Below, one piece after another: positions 5,356 to 5,659 of a stretch of 5,659 nt of DNA. The DNA comes from an uncultured Coriobacteriaceae bacterium. GTDB taxonomy: Bacteria; Actinomycetota; Coriobacteriia; Coriobacteriales; Atopobiaceae. Positions within the stretch are counted from its first letter, which is position 1. Every line of letters starts with the position of its first letter. The stretch spans positions 1 through 5,659 of the forward strand of contig URWR01000112.1 in assembly GCA_900551595.1 (NCBI GenBank). Reading direction: 5' to 3'. The position numbers were made by a program, and so were the translations under genes. Under the pieces are notes generated by a model. It did not search any database, was not told the origin of the DNA, and worked only from the letters and a program-made list of their open reading frames with translations.

Positions 5356-5659
5356 TTAATTGTTGCCTGATGGCTTGTCTATTATGAATTGATCATTCAA
5401 GCCTTCAATTTTTCCGTCACGATCCACTTGAAAGTGGTATGAAATCCTGTCGGCTCGAATTATCGATTTTGAATAATGAAGCGGCGAGCCATCGGCCTGG
5501 GCAATCGTTTTTCTCAAAATAAAAAGAGGCGCACCAACAGAACATTTTAGGAGTTTTGCTTCATCATTTCTTGTAGTAGAAGCATCTAAAGAAACGTCCT
5601 CAGAACCAAAAGAATACTTATAGGTGCTTTGTACAAGATCGTAAAAAGGGGTTTTATCA
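5356..5659 (-). CDS. GntR/HutC-family transcriptional regulator, C-terminal UTRA domain only (5' end outside window)
   Basis: An open minus-strand frame enters at 5659 and ends at TAA 5358-5356, giving the last 100 residues of a larger protein. It matches the UTRA (ligand-binding) domain of HutC-type GntR regulators: SFGSEDVSLDASTTRNDEAKLL, then CSVGAPLFILRKTIAQADGSPLHYSKSIIRADRISYHFQV (the domain's usual order of a small residue-Gly-x-Pro-hydrophobic strand, a Gly-x-Pro turn and an S-x-x-R-x-D-R end). The protein ends after a short polar tail, DKPSGNN. The winged helix-turn-helix DNA-binding half, about 130-140 residues, lies beyond the window. UTRA domains bind small effectors such as sugars, sugar phosphates or amino acid derivatives; which one is not readable here. 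The gene is convergent with the acylphosphatase gene, so its target genes are more likely on its own upstream side. Confidence 0.88.
   Translation of the reverse strand, partial: DKTPFYDLVQSTYKYSFGSEDVSLDASTTRNDEAKLLKCSVGAPLFILRKTIAQADGSPLHYSKSIIRADRISYHFQVDRDGKIEGLNDQFIIDKPSGNN

Overview
The window looks like ordinary chromosome from an actinobacterium of the class Coriobacteriia, perhaps the Atopobium/Lancefieldella/Olsenella group. This is inference from a base composition estimated by eye at slightly under 50% GC, a Tat-type lipoprotein signal, and this gene mix; no rRNA or marker gene is present to settle it. Six protein genes are visible, two of them cut by the window edges. No tRNA, rRNA, CRISPR array, insertion sequence, phage gene or origin was seen.

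Layout. Positions 1-1083 (+) hold the 3' part of larC, the nickel-insertion enzyme for the nickel-pincer cofactor of lactate racemase and its relatives; the window opens inside its histidine-rich segment. A long perfect hairpin (1108-1143) separates it from a convergent minus-strand block. That block reads, in transcription order, degV-like fatty-acid-binding protein (4844-3900), calcineurin-like metallophosphoesterase (3891-3148, 8 nt after degV) and a secreted Tat/lipobox alpha/beta hydrolase resembling subtype B tannases (3067-1166, 80 nt further on). A 164-nt divergent intergenic region (4845-5008) carries candidate promoters and an 8-bp inverted repeat, and leads on the plus strand to a small acylphosphatase gene (5009-5326). 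A hairpin overlapping the acylphosphatase stop (5316-5345) separates it from the 3' end of a minus-strand GntR/HutC-type regulator, of which only the UTRA ligand-binding domain is in the window (5356-5659).

How the genes work together. degV and the phosphoesterase are almost certainly co-transcribed and translationally coupled. The hydrolase may be the third gene of that operon or may have its own start in the 80-nt gap. No shared pathway is evident between larC, this operon, acylphosphatase and the regulator. The regulator's ligand and targets cannot be read from the part present.

The most notable item is the tannase-like lipoprotein. It keeps the fold landmarks and a GHSGGGG nucleophile elbow, but appears to lack the Asp and His expected for the catalytic triad at the usual C-terminal places, and probably the galloyl-binding residues too. 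It may therefore be an esterase of altered specificity or a non-catalytic member.
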